Source: Clostridiaceae bacterium (lineage in GTDB: Bacteria; Bacillota; Clostridia; DSM-8532). Taken from it: DNA of 33,850 nucleotides. Of the stretch, positions 15,758 to 24,671 are shown one piece after another. The translations under genes were made by a program, and so were the position numbers. The notes under the pieces were generated by a model, which saw only the letters and a program-made list of their open reading frames with translations, had not been told where the DNA came from and made no database searches. The stretch lies in contig JAAXZX010000029.1 of assembly GCA_012719645.1 (NCBI GenBank), forward strand, positions 1 to 33,850. Reading direction: 5' to 3'. The first letter of the stretch is position 1, and each line of letters starts with the position of its first letter.

Positions 15758-17134
15758 TCAGCGTTCCAAAATCCAGGAAGCAATGTCCTCAATAACCCGC
15801 TCGTCCACCTTTCCCGGCGTGTTGTATTCCTGTGGCCCGGGTGTGCCCGACCCGTAAATCATCAGGTGGTTGAGCCCGTCATAGGATTTGAAGGTGGCAT
15901 TGCTCCTGTTTCCAAGCGCCTCCTTCCACAGTTCGAATTCCTCCATGGTTACCTGGTAGTCCCGTTCTCCCTGGAGGAAGAGCAAAGGCCTGTCAATAGC
16001 CCTTGCCTCGTTGGCCGGGTTATAATCCTTAAGATCCAGCCAGTAAGAGGCCGGGGTGCCGAAAAGCTGCTCCGGAGGGATATCAGTGCCTGGGGTCAGG
16101 GCTTTTACGTTATCCCTCATGGCTTTATAGCTTTCCAGTATCTGTTCTTCCTGGTCAGTTACCGTTCCGTCCAGTTCATTGAGATAACTGATCTGCTTTA
16201 TCATCAAATCTTCGAGGGGCGTGACCGCGCCGGCCATGATGATGTATCCGGCCGCACCGGGCGTAAGTTTCGCTATCCGCGGGATCATCATTCCTCCGAG
16301 GCTGTGGCCTAAAATATAGATGTTGTCCTTATCAATGCTGCTGTCCCCTCGTAATAACTCGTAAGCCAGAACCGCGTCCTCAACCGTTTCCTCGTATACG
16401 GTGAAATCGGCAGAGCCTGAGAATTTTTGCGCATGGACCATGGTCCTCTTGTCATAGCGGAGCGTGGCGATACCCCGCTGGGCAAGGCCATAGGCAATGT
16501 CCCTGAAGGGCTTGTTCGCGCCTGCGGTTTCATCCCTGTCATTAGGCCCGGAGCCGTGAACCAGTATGACAACCGGGAACGGACCGTTGCCGGCTGGCTT
16601 GGTAAGTGTTCCCGGAAGCTCCCAGCCGAGTTTCCCGAAGGTTATTTCTTTTTCCGTTACGCTTTCAGGAGCTTTGGCCGGCGTGCCGCCTTCCGGGTCG
16701 GGAGCGAGGTTGAGCCCGGCTATCAGCCCATTGTTGAAAACCACGTTTATATAGATCCGTGCATTCTCAAATGAGGTTTTAACCGAGATTATGTCATATC
16801 CCTGGTACTCGGAAGCCACCGTTCCGGTTATTTCGGTGAATTCTCCATATACGCTTATGAGCGGGGTCCATATCTGGTCCTTCAAGAACTTCCCGTCCGT
16901 GATCACATTCTTCATTTCCTGCGTGTAAGGATAATCTGAAACCGCCTTGTCGAATTCTCCGGCAGCCATATCAGAAATTAGGTTCACCGCAATCTCTTCA
17001 ATGTTCGTTCCTCCAGGACCGGGCGATGACGCAGTTGAAGGCGATGCGGGCGTTCCCGTTTCCCCGGGGGCGTTTCCGCCGCAGCCTGTCAAAAGAAGCA
17101 TTACCGCCAGGATATAAACCAAGTACTTTTTCAT
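15758..17134 (-). CDS. DUF3887/alpha-beta hydrolase lipoprotein
   Basis: A 458-residue secreted lipoprotein. The signal peptide ends in the lipobox LLTGC (C18), followed by a Ser/Pro/Thr linker. Residues 43-145 fit DUF3887, a small NTF2-like domain often joined to hydrolases. Residues 160-458 are an alpha/beta hydrolase with oxyanion HGSG (193-196), nucleophile S278 in GHSLGG, acid D392 in QGERDYQVT and H423 in GLNHLM. The ATG has GGAGGT 8 bases upstream, and a promoter lies 30-60 bases before it. The natural ester or peptide substrate is unknown. The CBS-domain gene is 99 bases downstream on the same strand but has its own ribosome site. Confidence 0.9.
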   Translation of the reverse strand: MKKYLVYILAVMLLLTGCGGNAPGETGTPASPSTASSPGPGGTNIEEIAVNLISDMAAGEFDKAVSDYPYTQEMKNVITDGKFLKDQIWTPLISVYGEFTEITGTVASEYQGYDIISVKTSFENARIYINVVFNNGLIAGLNLAPDPEGGTPAKAPESVTEKEITFGKLGWELPGTLTKPAGNGPFPVVILVHGSGPNDRDETAGANKPFRDIAYGLAQRGIATLRYDKRTMVHAQKFSGSADFTVYEETVEDAVLAYELLRGDSSIDKDNIYILGHSLGGMMIPRIAKLTPGAAGYIIMAGAVTPLEDLMIKQISYLNELDGTVTDQEEQILESYKAMRDNVKALTPGTDIPPEQLFGTPASYWLDLKDYNPANEARAIDRPLLFLQGERDYQVTMEEFELWKEALGNRSNATFKSYDGLNHLMIYGSGTPGPQEYNTPGKVDERVIEDIASWILER

Positions 17135-17163
17135 CTAACGACCTCCGTTCCTTAATCATATTT

Positions 17164-17193
17164 ATTATAGGTTATTACCGGCAATCAATACAA
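17164..17193 (-). promoter_or_regulatory. promoter of the hydrolase lipoprotein gene
   Basis: On the minus strand TTGTAT (17188-17193) and a perfect TATAAT (17164-17169) are 18 bases apart, 30 bases upstream of the start codon at 17134. Confidence 0.6.
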
Positions 17194-17333
17194 CCCGGGC
17201 GGCTGCTTATCTGGTATCTTCGCCCTGCCCGTATGGTTCCGGGCGCTTTGTCTTGCCTTCATTTTTGATGTATGAAATAATGGATTAAGAGCCGTACAGG
17301 GGCTTTAAATGAATCTTTTAACAGGGAAGCTAT

Positions 17334-20300
17334 ATGAGCCTGAGACTGATCTATGGCCGGGCAGGAAGCGGCAAGACCCGTTTCTGCCTTGAGGAGATTA
17401 AAGCCAGAATAAATGAGGATGCCGGGAACCAACTGGTTTACCTTGTGCCGGAACAGTTCAGCTTCCAGGCTGAAAGGGATCTTATCTCCATCCTTGAAGC
17501 CGGCGGCATCATAAAAACCGAAGTCCTGAGCTTTCGCCGCCTGGCATTCAGGATCTTCAACCAGTTGGGCGGCATTACCTATCCCCATATCCACCCTGCG
17601 GGGAAATGCATGCTGATCTACCGAATCCTGGACAGGATGGGGGACAGCTTTAAAATCTTCTCCAAGGCCAGTGAGCGGGAGGGATTTGTCAATACTGTCT
17701 CCACCCTGATTACCGAGTTCAAGCGCTATAACGTAACCCCGGAGCACCTGAAGAAAGCAAGTGAACAGTTGGGGACGGATCATCCCCTTGCTGGAAAGCT
17801 ATCCGAGCTTCACCTCATTTATGAAGAGTTCGAAAAAGCACTGTCCCACCGTTACAGGGACTCGGACGATGATCTTACCCTTGCCGCGCGAAAGCTGGAG
17901 GACTCCTCGCTTTACAGCGGGGCAGAGATCTGGATAGACGGGTTTGCAAGCTTTACGTCACAGGAATACATGCTGGTCGAGTGCCTTCTTAAGAAGGCGA
18001 AAAGGGTGAATATAAGCCTTTGTACCGACAGTATAAGGTTTGAAGACGGCGATGACGAACTTGATGTTTTCCGCAGGGTCAAATACGCCTGCCGCAAGCT
18101 TTGCAATATCGCCAAAGCCAACAATATCCCCATGGAAGAACCCGTAAACCTGAACCACGCGGTGCTTCCGCGCTTTGTGTCAAGCCCTGAGCTGGCCCAC
18201 CTGGAAAAGAACCTGAACGCATGGCCCTACCAGGTCTACAGGGAGAAGACCAGGGATATCTTTTTGTTTTCCTCGTCGAACCTTTTCACGGAGGTTGAAG
18301 CTGCAGCCAGGGATATTCTCCGCCTCTGCCGCGACGGGGGAATGAGGTACAGGGATATCGCCGTGGTTACCAGGGATCTTGAAAGTTACGCGGATATTGT
18401 GGATGTTGTGTTCAACGAATATGAGATACCATGTTTCATAGACCGCAAGGTGGAGATTACTGACCATCCGCTGGTACGGCTCGTCCTTGCCATGATGGAC
18501 ATCTTTATTGATAACTGGTCCTATGAGGCTGTATTCAGGTATCTCAAGACAGGACTTACGGGCATTCCGCAGGAGATGACCGACATCCTTGAAAACTATG
18601 TGCTGGCCTGCGGAATCAGGGGCAGCCGATGGACCAGTGACGAGGATTGGGACATGACCCCGGAAATGGTGCCGGACGAGAGATCTTCAGGCGCAAGCCC
18701 TGAATACCTTGAAACCGTCAACAATATACGCAAAAAGGTAATTGGTCCCCTGGTGGCTTTCAGGGAGAAGACCATCGGACGTACCAGGGCCTCGGATTTC
18801 TGCGCAGCCTTGTATGATTTCCTCTGCGAACTCCATGTTCCTGAGGCTATCGAAGAGAGCATCGAGGCTTTTAAAAAGAAGGGCGATTTCTACAGGGCCA
18901 ACCAGTACTCACAGGTTTGGAACATCCTTATGGAGTTGTTCGACCAGATCGTAGAGGTCATGGACGACGAAACAGTCGGCCTTGAACGGTTCAGCAAGAT
19001 TCTCAGGATAGGGCTGGGCGAATACGGGATCGGGCTGGTGCCCCCATCCCTTGATCAGGTAATAGTCGGGAGCGCAGAGCGGTTCAGGAGCCATGAGATA
19101 AAGGCCATGATCCTGTTGGGCGCCAATGATGGGGTTTTCCCGTCCACAGCCATACCCGAAGGCGTCCTTTCGGACCAGGACAGGGCAGCCCTTAATCACA
19201 TCGGTCTTGAACTTGCCAGCGACACAAGAACCCAGGCATTTGATGAACAGTTTTTGGTCTACCGTGCCCTTACGACTCCGGGGGAATACCTGAGGATCAG
19301 CTGGGCGATAGCCGACCAGGAGGGAAGGACTCTAAGGCCCTCCACACTGGTTTCCCGGCTGAAAAAACTCTTCCCGGAGATCAGCCAGGCAAGCGATATC
19401 CTGCCGGCAAATACTCCCGAAGAAGAAATGGAACTGATAGCCGGAAGGATCCCCGCCTTCAGGCGGATGGTATCTGCCCTCCGAAGACGTATGGACGGCC
19501 AAAGCGTACAGCCGGTCTGGAAAAGGGTATATGCCTGGTATGCCTTAAGGGATGAGTGGAAGCAAAAATGCGAATCAGCCCGCATGTCCCTGGGCTACAG
19601 GAACGTGGCGGAGCAGGTTCGCCCTGAAATCATGCGTTCATTGTACGGGTATCCGGCGCTTTCCAGCGTATCCAGGCTGGAGAAGTATACATCCTGTCCT
19701 TTCTCGTTCTTTGTACAATATGGCCTGGGTGCAAGAGAGAGGAAGATCTATCGCTTAAGCCCGCCCGACGTAGGCACATTCATGCATGCTGTAATTGAGC
19801 GGTTCTCGAAACTTATGGACAGGCTGCGCCTGTCCTGGAGGGAGATCACCCGTGACCAGTGCCAGGACATAATCTCAGGTATAGTGGATGATATGCTGGG
19901 AAGGATGAAGGGATCGGGAATAGCCGCCTCCAGGAGGTACACAATACTTGCCGCCAGGCTCAAGCGTGTTGTCGGACGCGCGGTATGGATAATTGCCGAG
20001 CATATACGCCTGGGAAGTTTCGATCCTGTGGATTACGAAGCGGGTTTCGGCGAGGGGGAGAAGTACCCGCCCATCGTCCTTGAGCTCAAGTCGGGCGAGA
20101 AGATATACCTGCAGGGAAGGATAGACAGGATTGACGCACTGGAAACCCCGGAAGGCAGATACCTGAGGATCATTGACTATAAGTCCGGATATAAGGACTT
20201 CAGGCTTTCCGATGTATACTATGGCCTCCAGATCCAGCTGATAACCTACCTCAACGCTTTGTGGGACCCCGATAACCAGTGCGGTCAGGCAGAGGATGAC

Positions 20301-20789
20301 GGACGCATGCCCTGCCACCCCGCCGGGATGCTTTACTTCAAGATAGACGACCCCATCATAAAGAGCAGTTCGCGGCTGTCGGAGGAAGACATAGAGAAAG
20401 CCATACGAAAACAGCTCAGGATGAAAGGTCTGCTCCTGGCCGACGTAAGGCTGATCAGGGAGATGGACCATACCATTGACGGCACTTCCATGATCATTCC
20501 GGCTACCATCAACAAGGGAGACGTACTCGGAAAGAACACGTCGGCTGCCACAAGGGAACAGTTTCTGAAGCTGAAAAACTATGTGGGCAGACTCATGGCG
20601 GATATATGCGAGGAGATAATGAAGGGTAAAGTGGATATCAGCCCGTACAGGAAAAACAAGTATACCCCGTGCGCCTACTGCGCCTTCAGGCCGGTATGCC
20701 AGTTTGACGCTGCCATGAAGGATAACCGGTACAGGATCCTGCAGGACAGGAGCGACGATGAAATCTGGAGCCTCATGGAGCAGGAATGA
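17334..20789 (+). CDS. addB: ATP-dependent helicase/deoxyribonuclease subunit B (AddB)
   Basis: A 1151-residue AddB, close to the length of Bacillus AddB. With AddA it processes double-strand DNA ends to start homologous recombination. The N-terminus has Walker A GRAGSGKT (8-15). The C-terminal RecB-family nuclease has IDYKSG (D948, K950) followed by a GLQIQL segment. The four cysteines of the AddB Fe-S cluster are visible: C788 in SCPFSFF, and C1113, C1116 and C1122 in CAYCAFRPVC, the same CX2CX5C spacing as in Bacillus subtilis. AGGGA precedes the ATG. addA starts 20 bases after its stop codon, so the two form an operon. Confidence 0.97.
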   Translation: MSLRLIYGRAGSGKTRFCLEEIKARINEDAGNQLVYLVPEQFSFQAERDLISILEAGGIIKTEVLSFRRLAFRIFNQLGGITYPHIHPAGKCMLIYRILDRMGDSFKIFSKASEREGFVNTVSTLITEFKRYNVTPEHLKKASEQLGTDHPLAGKLSELHLIYEEFEKALSHRYRDSDDDLTLAARKLEDSSLYSGAEIWIDGFASFTSQEYMLVECLLKKAKRVNISLCTDSIRFEDGDDELDVFRRVKYACRKLCNIAKANNIPMEEPVNLNHAVLPRFVSSPELAHLEKNLNAWPYQVYREKTRDIFLFSSSNLFTEVEAAARDILRLCRDGGMRYRDIAVVTRDLESYADIVDVVFNEYEIPCFIDRKVEITDHPLVRLVLAMMDIFIDNWSYEAVFRYLKTGLTGIPQEMTDILENYVLACGIRGSRWTSDEDWDMTPEMVPDERSSGASPEYLETVNNIRKKVIGPLVAFREKTIGRTRASDFCAALYDFLCELHVPEAIEESIEAFKKKGDFYRANQYSQVWNILMELFDQIVEVMDDETVGLERFSKILRIGLGEYGIGLVPPSLDQVIVGSAERFRSHEIKAMILLGANDGVFPSTAIPEGVLSDQDRAALNHIGLELASDTRTQAFDEQFLVYRALTTPGEYLRISWAIADQEGRTLRPSTLVSRLKKLFPEISQASDILPANTPEEEMELIAGRIPAFRRMVSALRRRMDGQSVQPVWKRVYAWYALRDEWKQKCESARMSLGYRNVAEQVRPEIMRSLYGYPALSSVSRLEKYTSCPFSFFVQYGLGARERKIYRLSPPDVGTFMHAVIERFSKLMDRLRLSWREITRDQCQDIISGIVDDMLGRMKGSGIAASRRYTILAARLKRVVGRAVWIIAEHIRLGSFDPVDYEAGFGEGEKYPPIVLELKSGEKIYLQGRIDRIDALETPEGRYLRIIDYKSGYKDFRLSDVYYGLQIQLITYLNALWDPDNQCGQAEDDGRMPCHPAGMLYFKIDDPIIKSSSRLSEEDIEKAIRKQLRMKGLLLADVRLIREMDHTIDGTSMIIPATINKGDVLGKNTSAATREQFLKLKNYVGRLMADICEEIMKGKVDISPYRKNKYTPCAYCAFRPVCQFDAAMKDNRYRILQDRSDDEIWSLMEQE

Positions 20790-20808
20790 CGGGCGGAGGT
20801 AGTGGCCT

Positions 20809-23800
20809 ATGGGAAATAATACCATGTGGACAGAAGAACAATGGGAAGCCATAACCGAGAACAGCGGGAACCTGCTGGTGGCTGCCGCCGCCGGAGCAGG
20901 AAAAACCGCAGTGCTGGTTGAAAGGATTATCCGCAGAATAACCAGTCCAGAGGACCCTGTTGACATAGACAGGCTGCTTGTGGTCACATTCACCAATGCG
21001 GCGGCAACCGAGATGCGGGAGAGAATTGGAGATGCCATCTCGAAAGCCTTGGAGGAGGATCCCGGCAACCGCCAGATCCAGCGCCAGATGACGCTTTTAG
21101 GCAAGGCCTGCATCACCACCATCCACTCCTTTTGCCTGGATGCCATACGCAGCAACTTCCAGCACCTTGATATCGATCCCAACTTCCGCATCGCTGATGA
21201 AACCGAAAGCACGCTGATGAAGCTGGAAGCCCTCGAAGAGGTTTTTGAGGAGCAGTATGAGAAGGAGGACAACCAGGACTTCCTGGAACTCCTGGAGAGC
21301 TACGGCGGAAACCGTGACGACCAGGTCCTCATGAACATGGTGTTCGACCTGTATAACTTCGTACAGAGCAGCCCATGGCCCGAGGCCAGGCTGAAGGAAA
21401 TGGCCTGCGCCCTTTCCCTGGATGAAGGAACCGATTTCGGCAGTACTTCATGGGGTAAGGTCCTGCTGGACGCAGCCCGGATGGAACTCCAGGGGCTCAG
21501 GGAAATGGCCCGGAAAGCCCTGGCGATATGCCGCGAGGCTGACGGCCTGGACAAGTATATACCTGTTCTGCAGGAGGACATAAAGCAAATAGACGCCATT
21601 CTTGAGTTGATCCCTGAGCCGGCAGGCGGTAAAGACGATGGGACGCACTGCATACCTGTGTGGGACCGTATCTGCCAGGCATTCCAAAACATTGATTTCA
21701 GCAGGATGCCCGTACTGGGCAAGGATGCGGACAAGGCTGCCCGGGAGAAGGCAAAGAAGCTGCGGGACCAGGTCAAGGCAGGCATGAGAAAACTGCAGGA
21801 AAGAATCTTTACAGCCGGTTCGGAACAGATCGTGAAGGAACTGAATCTCCTGTATCCGAAAATGAAGTGCCTTGCCGGCCTGGCATCGGATCTTTCAAGG
21901 AAATACAACGGGAAGAAAGCGAAAAAATCCATACTGGATTTCAACGACCTGGAGCATCTGTGCCTTGAACTTCTCACCGATACAGACGAGGAAGGAAGGC
22001 TGGTCCCGTCCCAAACGGCCATTTCCTACAGGGAGCGCTTTGCAGAGGTCATGGTGGATGAATACCAGGACAGCAACCTGGTACAGGAGACCATCATACA
22101 AATGATATCCAGGCACCATGTGGGAAAACCCAACGTATTCATGGTGGGAGATGTGAAGCAGAGCATTTACAGGTTCAGGCAGGCGCGCCCGGAACTTTTC
22201 ATGGAAAAGTACAATACCTATTCGATGGAAAAGGGAAGCCTTTACAGGAAGATCCTTCTTTACAGGAACTTCAGAAGCCGCAGGGAAGTTCTCGACGCAG
22301 TCAATTTCCTGTTCGGGCAGTTCATGTCGGTGCAGGTGGGTGAACTGGATTACACCGGTGAAGAGGCTTTGAACCCCGGAGTCGTTTACATTGAGCCTGA
22401 TGGAAAGTTAACGGCGGGCGGAGAGGTTGAATTGCACCTGATAGAGACCGGAGCCGGGAACGGGGATGCGGATTCAGGAGTTGATGAAGAAACCGGAAGC
22501 AGCGACGATGAAGACGAGGATGAAGAGATCCTGGACAATATCCAGTGCGAGGCAAGGATAGCTGCCCGACGGATAAAAGAGCTGCTGTCCCCGGACGAAG
22601 AGGGAAGGGTATTCTCGGTTTGGGACAAAAATGCAGGAGAATACCGCCCGGTCATGTATCGGGATATTGTCATACTGCTCAGGACCACAAAGAACTGGAG
22701 CGAGGTGTTCACCGAGGAACTGGGGCTTATGGGCATCCCGGTCTATACCGATACCGGGAGCGGCTTTTTCATGACCATCGAGGTACAGGTGGTCCTGTCG
22801 CTCCTGCAGGTCATTGACAACCCGCTCCAGGACATTCCCCTGCTGTCGGTGCTCCGGTCCCCCATCTTCTCATTCACCACCGACGAGCTGGCCGAGATCC
22901 GCCTGGCAGACAGGAAAGGGCTGTTTTACAACGCCCTTTGCAAGCTGGCCGGATCCAAAAATGGCAAGACCGCCGCAAAGGCGGCCGACTTCCTGGAGAA
23001 GCTTGGAAGATGGCGTGAGATGTCGCTCTATATGTCCACCGACCAGCTTCTCTGGCAGCTGTACCAGGAGACCGGGTACTACGGTATGGTGGGAGCCATG
23101 CCGGCCGGGGAGCAGCGCCAGGCCAACCTGCGCATACTCTATGACCGGGCAAGGCAGTTTGAAAAGACCAGCTATAAGGGTCTGTTCAATTTCATTACCT
23201 TCATTGAAAAGCTGAGGGGCAGCAGGGGCGACATGGGAAGCGCCAGGATCCTGAGCGAGAGCGATAATGTGGTGCGTATCATGAGCATACATAAGAGCAA
23301 GGGCCTGGAGTTCCCGGTGGTAATCCTGGCGGGCTGCGGCAAGAGGTTCAATTTCCAGGATACGACCAGGAGCATTCTGCTCCACCAGGACCTGGGATTC
23401 GGGCCTGATGTGGTGGACACCAAACTCAGGGCTTCATGGCCCTCCGCGGCGAAGCTGGCTATCCGGGAAAAGATAAGGACAGAAACCCTTTCGGAAGAGA
23501 TGAGAATCCTTTATGTAGCCCTTACGAGGGCCAGGGAAAAGCTGATTATAACCGGATCGGCCAGGGATATGGCAAAGGCCCTGGAAGGCTGGGCGGAAGC
23601 GGCATATACCGAAGAACGGAAGCTTCCGGGATACAGGACGGTTAAGGCCGCAACCTTCCTGGACTGGATGGTTCCCGCCCTGATGCGGCACAAAGGCTGC
23701 GGGAAGCTCAGGGAAAGCCTGCCCGATGATCATGATTTCAGCGGGATACTGCTGGATGACAGTTCTATCTGGCGTATTGAGTTGTGGAACAGGGACCAGG

Positions 23801-24588
23801 TACCTGAAGGTCCTGCCGAAAATGAAGCGGAACAGGCAGGCTTTAATAAATGGCTTGATGAAGAGGACAACCAGGGAACATCAGTTTACGACCCGGAGAT
23901 CGACAGGAGGCTTGGCTGGGAGTATCCTTACGCCGGGCTTGCCCGGGTCCAGGCCAAGTTCTCGGTCACCGAACTAAAGAGGAGATTTGATCCCCAGCTT
24001 TCGGAAGAGCGGGGAGATCCGCCGGGGTACCTGCCCAAAATGGTGAAAAAGCCCATGTTCCTTGAAGGCAAGAAAGGTCTGAGTGCCGCTGAAAAGGGTA
24101 CGGTTATGCACTTTGTCATGCAGCATCTGGACTTTAAGAACCCCGATCTGGAGCAGCAGATAGAAGATATGATATCAAGGGACCTTTTGACCAGGACCCA
24201 GGCCGACAGCATCGATACGGACAAGATCAGGAGGTTCCTGGAGTCCGGCCTGGGTAGGCGGGTTCTGTCCTGCGGCAGCGTTAACCGCGAGGTGCCTTTC
24301 AATATTGAGATACCGTGCAGAGAGCTTTATCCGGATATCCGGGAAGATATGGGACAGGAAACCGTCCTGCTCCAGGGCGTGATCGACCTGTTCTTTGAAG
24401 AACCCGACGGCCTTGTCCTGATCGATTACAAGACCGACCAGGCGCCTCCGGGCAGGGAGGATGCAATCAGGGCGCGCTATGCGTCACAGATAGGCTATTA
24501 CTCCAAGGCCCTGGAAACCCTCACCGGGAAAAAGGTGAAGGAGCGGTACATCTATCTCTTTTCCACCGGGGAAGTCATAGACTTATGA
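20809..24588 (+). CDS. addA: ATP-dependent helicase/nuclease subunit A (AddA)
   Basis: A 1259-residue UvrD/RecB-type helicase-nuclease. The N-terminal helicase has WTEEQWEAI and Walker A AAAGAGKTAVL (GAGKT 29-33), VVTFTNAAATEMRERI, the DEYQDSN Walker B motif, GDVKQSIYRFR, and later RIMSIHKSKGLEFPVV and LYVALTRAREKL. The C-terminal nuclease shows LIDYKTDQ (D1206, K1208) and a QIGYYSKAL segment. Both AddAB nuclease sites therefore look intact. GGAGGT lies upstream of the ATG. It is the second gene of the addBA operon. An acidic insert near residues 550-570 (EETGSSDDEDEDEEI) is a probable surface linker. Confidence 0.98.
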   Translation: MGNNTMWTEEQWEAITENSGNLLVAAAAGAGKTAVLVERIIRRITSPEDPVDIDRLLVVTFTNAAATEMRERIGDAISKALEEDPGNRQIQRQMTLLGKACITTIHSFCLDAIRSNFQHLDIDPNFRIADETESTLMKLEALEEVFEEQYEKEDNQDFLELLESYGGNRDDQVLMNMVFDLYNFVQSSPWPEARLKEMACALSLDEGTDFGSTSWGKVLLDAARMELQGLREMARKALAICREADGLDKYIPVLQEDIKQIDAILELIPEPAGGKDDGTHCIPVWDRICQAFQNIDFSRMPVLGKDADKAAREKAKKLRDQVKAGMRKLQERIFTAGSEQIVKELNLLYPKMKCLAGLASDLSRKYNGKKAKKSILDFNDLEHLCLELLTDTDEEGRLVPSQTAISYRERFAEVMVDEYQDSNLVQETIIQMISRHHVGKPNVFMVGDVKQSIYRFRQARPELFMEKYNTYSMEKGSLYRKILLYRNFRSRREVLDAVNFLFGQFMSVQVGELDYTGEEALNPGVVYIEPDGKLTAGGEVELHLIETGAGNGDADSGVDEETGSSDDEDEDEEILDNIQCEARIAARRIKELLSPDEEGRVFSVWDKNAGEYRPVMYRDIVILLRTTKNWSEVFTEELGLMGIPVYTDTGSGFFMTIEVQVVLSLLQVIDNPLQDIPLLSVLRSPIFSFTTDELAEIRLADRKGLFYNALCKLAGSKNGKTAAKAADFLEKLGRWREMSLYMSTDQLLWQLYQETGYYGMVGAMPAGEQRQANLRILYDRARQFEKTSYKGLFNFITFIEKLRGSRGDMGSARILSESDNVVRIMSIHKSKGLEFPVVILAGCGKRFNFQDTTRSILLHQDLGFGPDVVDTKLRASWPSAAKLAIREKIRTETLSEEMRILYVALTRAREKLIITGSARDMAKALEGWAEAAYTEERKLPGYRTVKAATFLDWMVPALMRHKGCGKLRESLPDDHDFSGILLDDSSIWRIELWNRDQVPEGPAENEAEQAGFNKWLDEEDNQGTSVYDPEIDRRLGWEYPYAGLARVQAKFSVTELKRRFDPQLSEERGDPPGYLPKMVKKPMFLEGKKGLSAAEKGTVMHFVMQHLDFKNPDLEQQIEDMISRDLLTRTQADSIDTDKIRRFLESGLGRRVLSCGSVNREVPFNIEIPCRELYPDIREDMGQETVLLQGVIDLFFEEPDGLVLIDYKTDQAPPGREDAIRARYASQIGYYSKALETLTGKKVKERYIYLFSTGEVIDL

Positions 24589-24671
24589 TATTCTAAAGTC
24601 ATTCTGTTAAGCGGCTCCGATGAGATTGCCGCGCTCCGCTTCGTTCCGCTCGATGTCATTGATGGGAGGCA
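24589..24671. other. convergent spacer with GC-rich repeat-like segment
   Basis: This 83-base gap separates addA from the acyl-CoA synthetase gene. It holds a GCGGC...GCCGC short stem and a pyrimidine/CG-rich run around 24630-24653 (CGCTCCGCTTCG, TTCCGCTCG). Copies of GTCATT near both ends suggest a degraded palindromic repeat. No clear T-tract terminator is visible. Confidence 0.35.

Noticed and set aside
15467-16312. Plus-strand open frame of 281 codons
   Set aside because: It is antisense to the CBS-domain and hydrolase genes and shows no domain.
19875-21272. Minus-strand open frame of 465 codons
   Set aside because: It is antisense to the addB-addA junction and has low-complexity serine-rich sequence.
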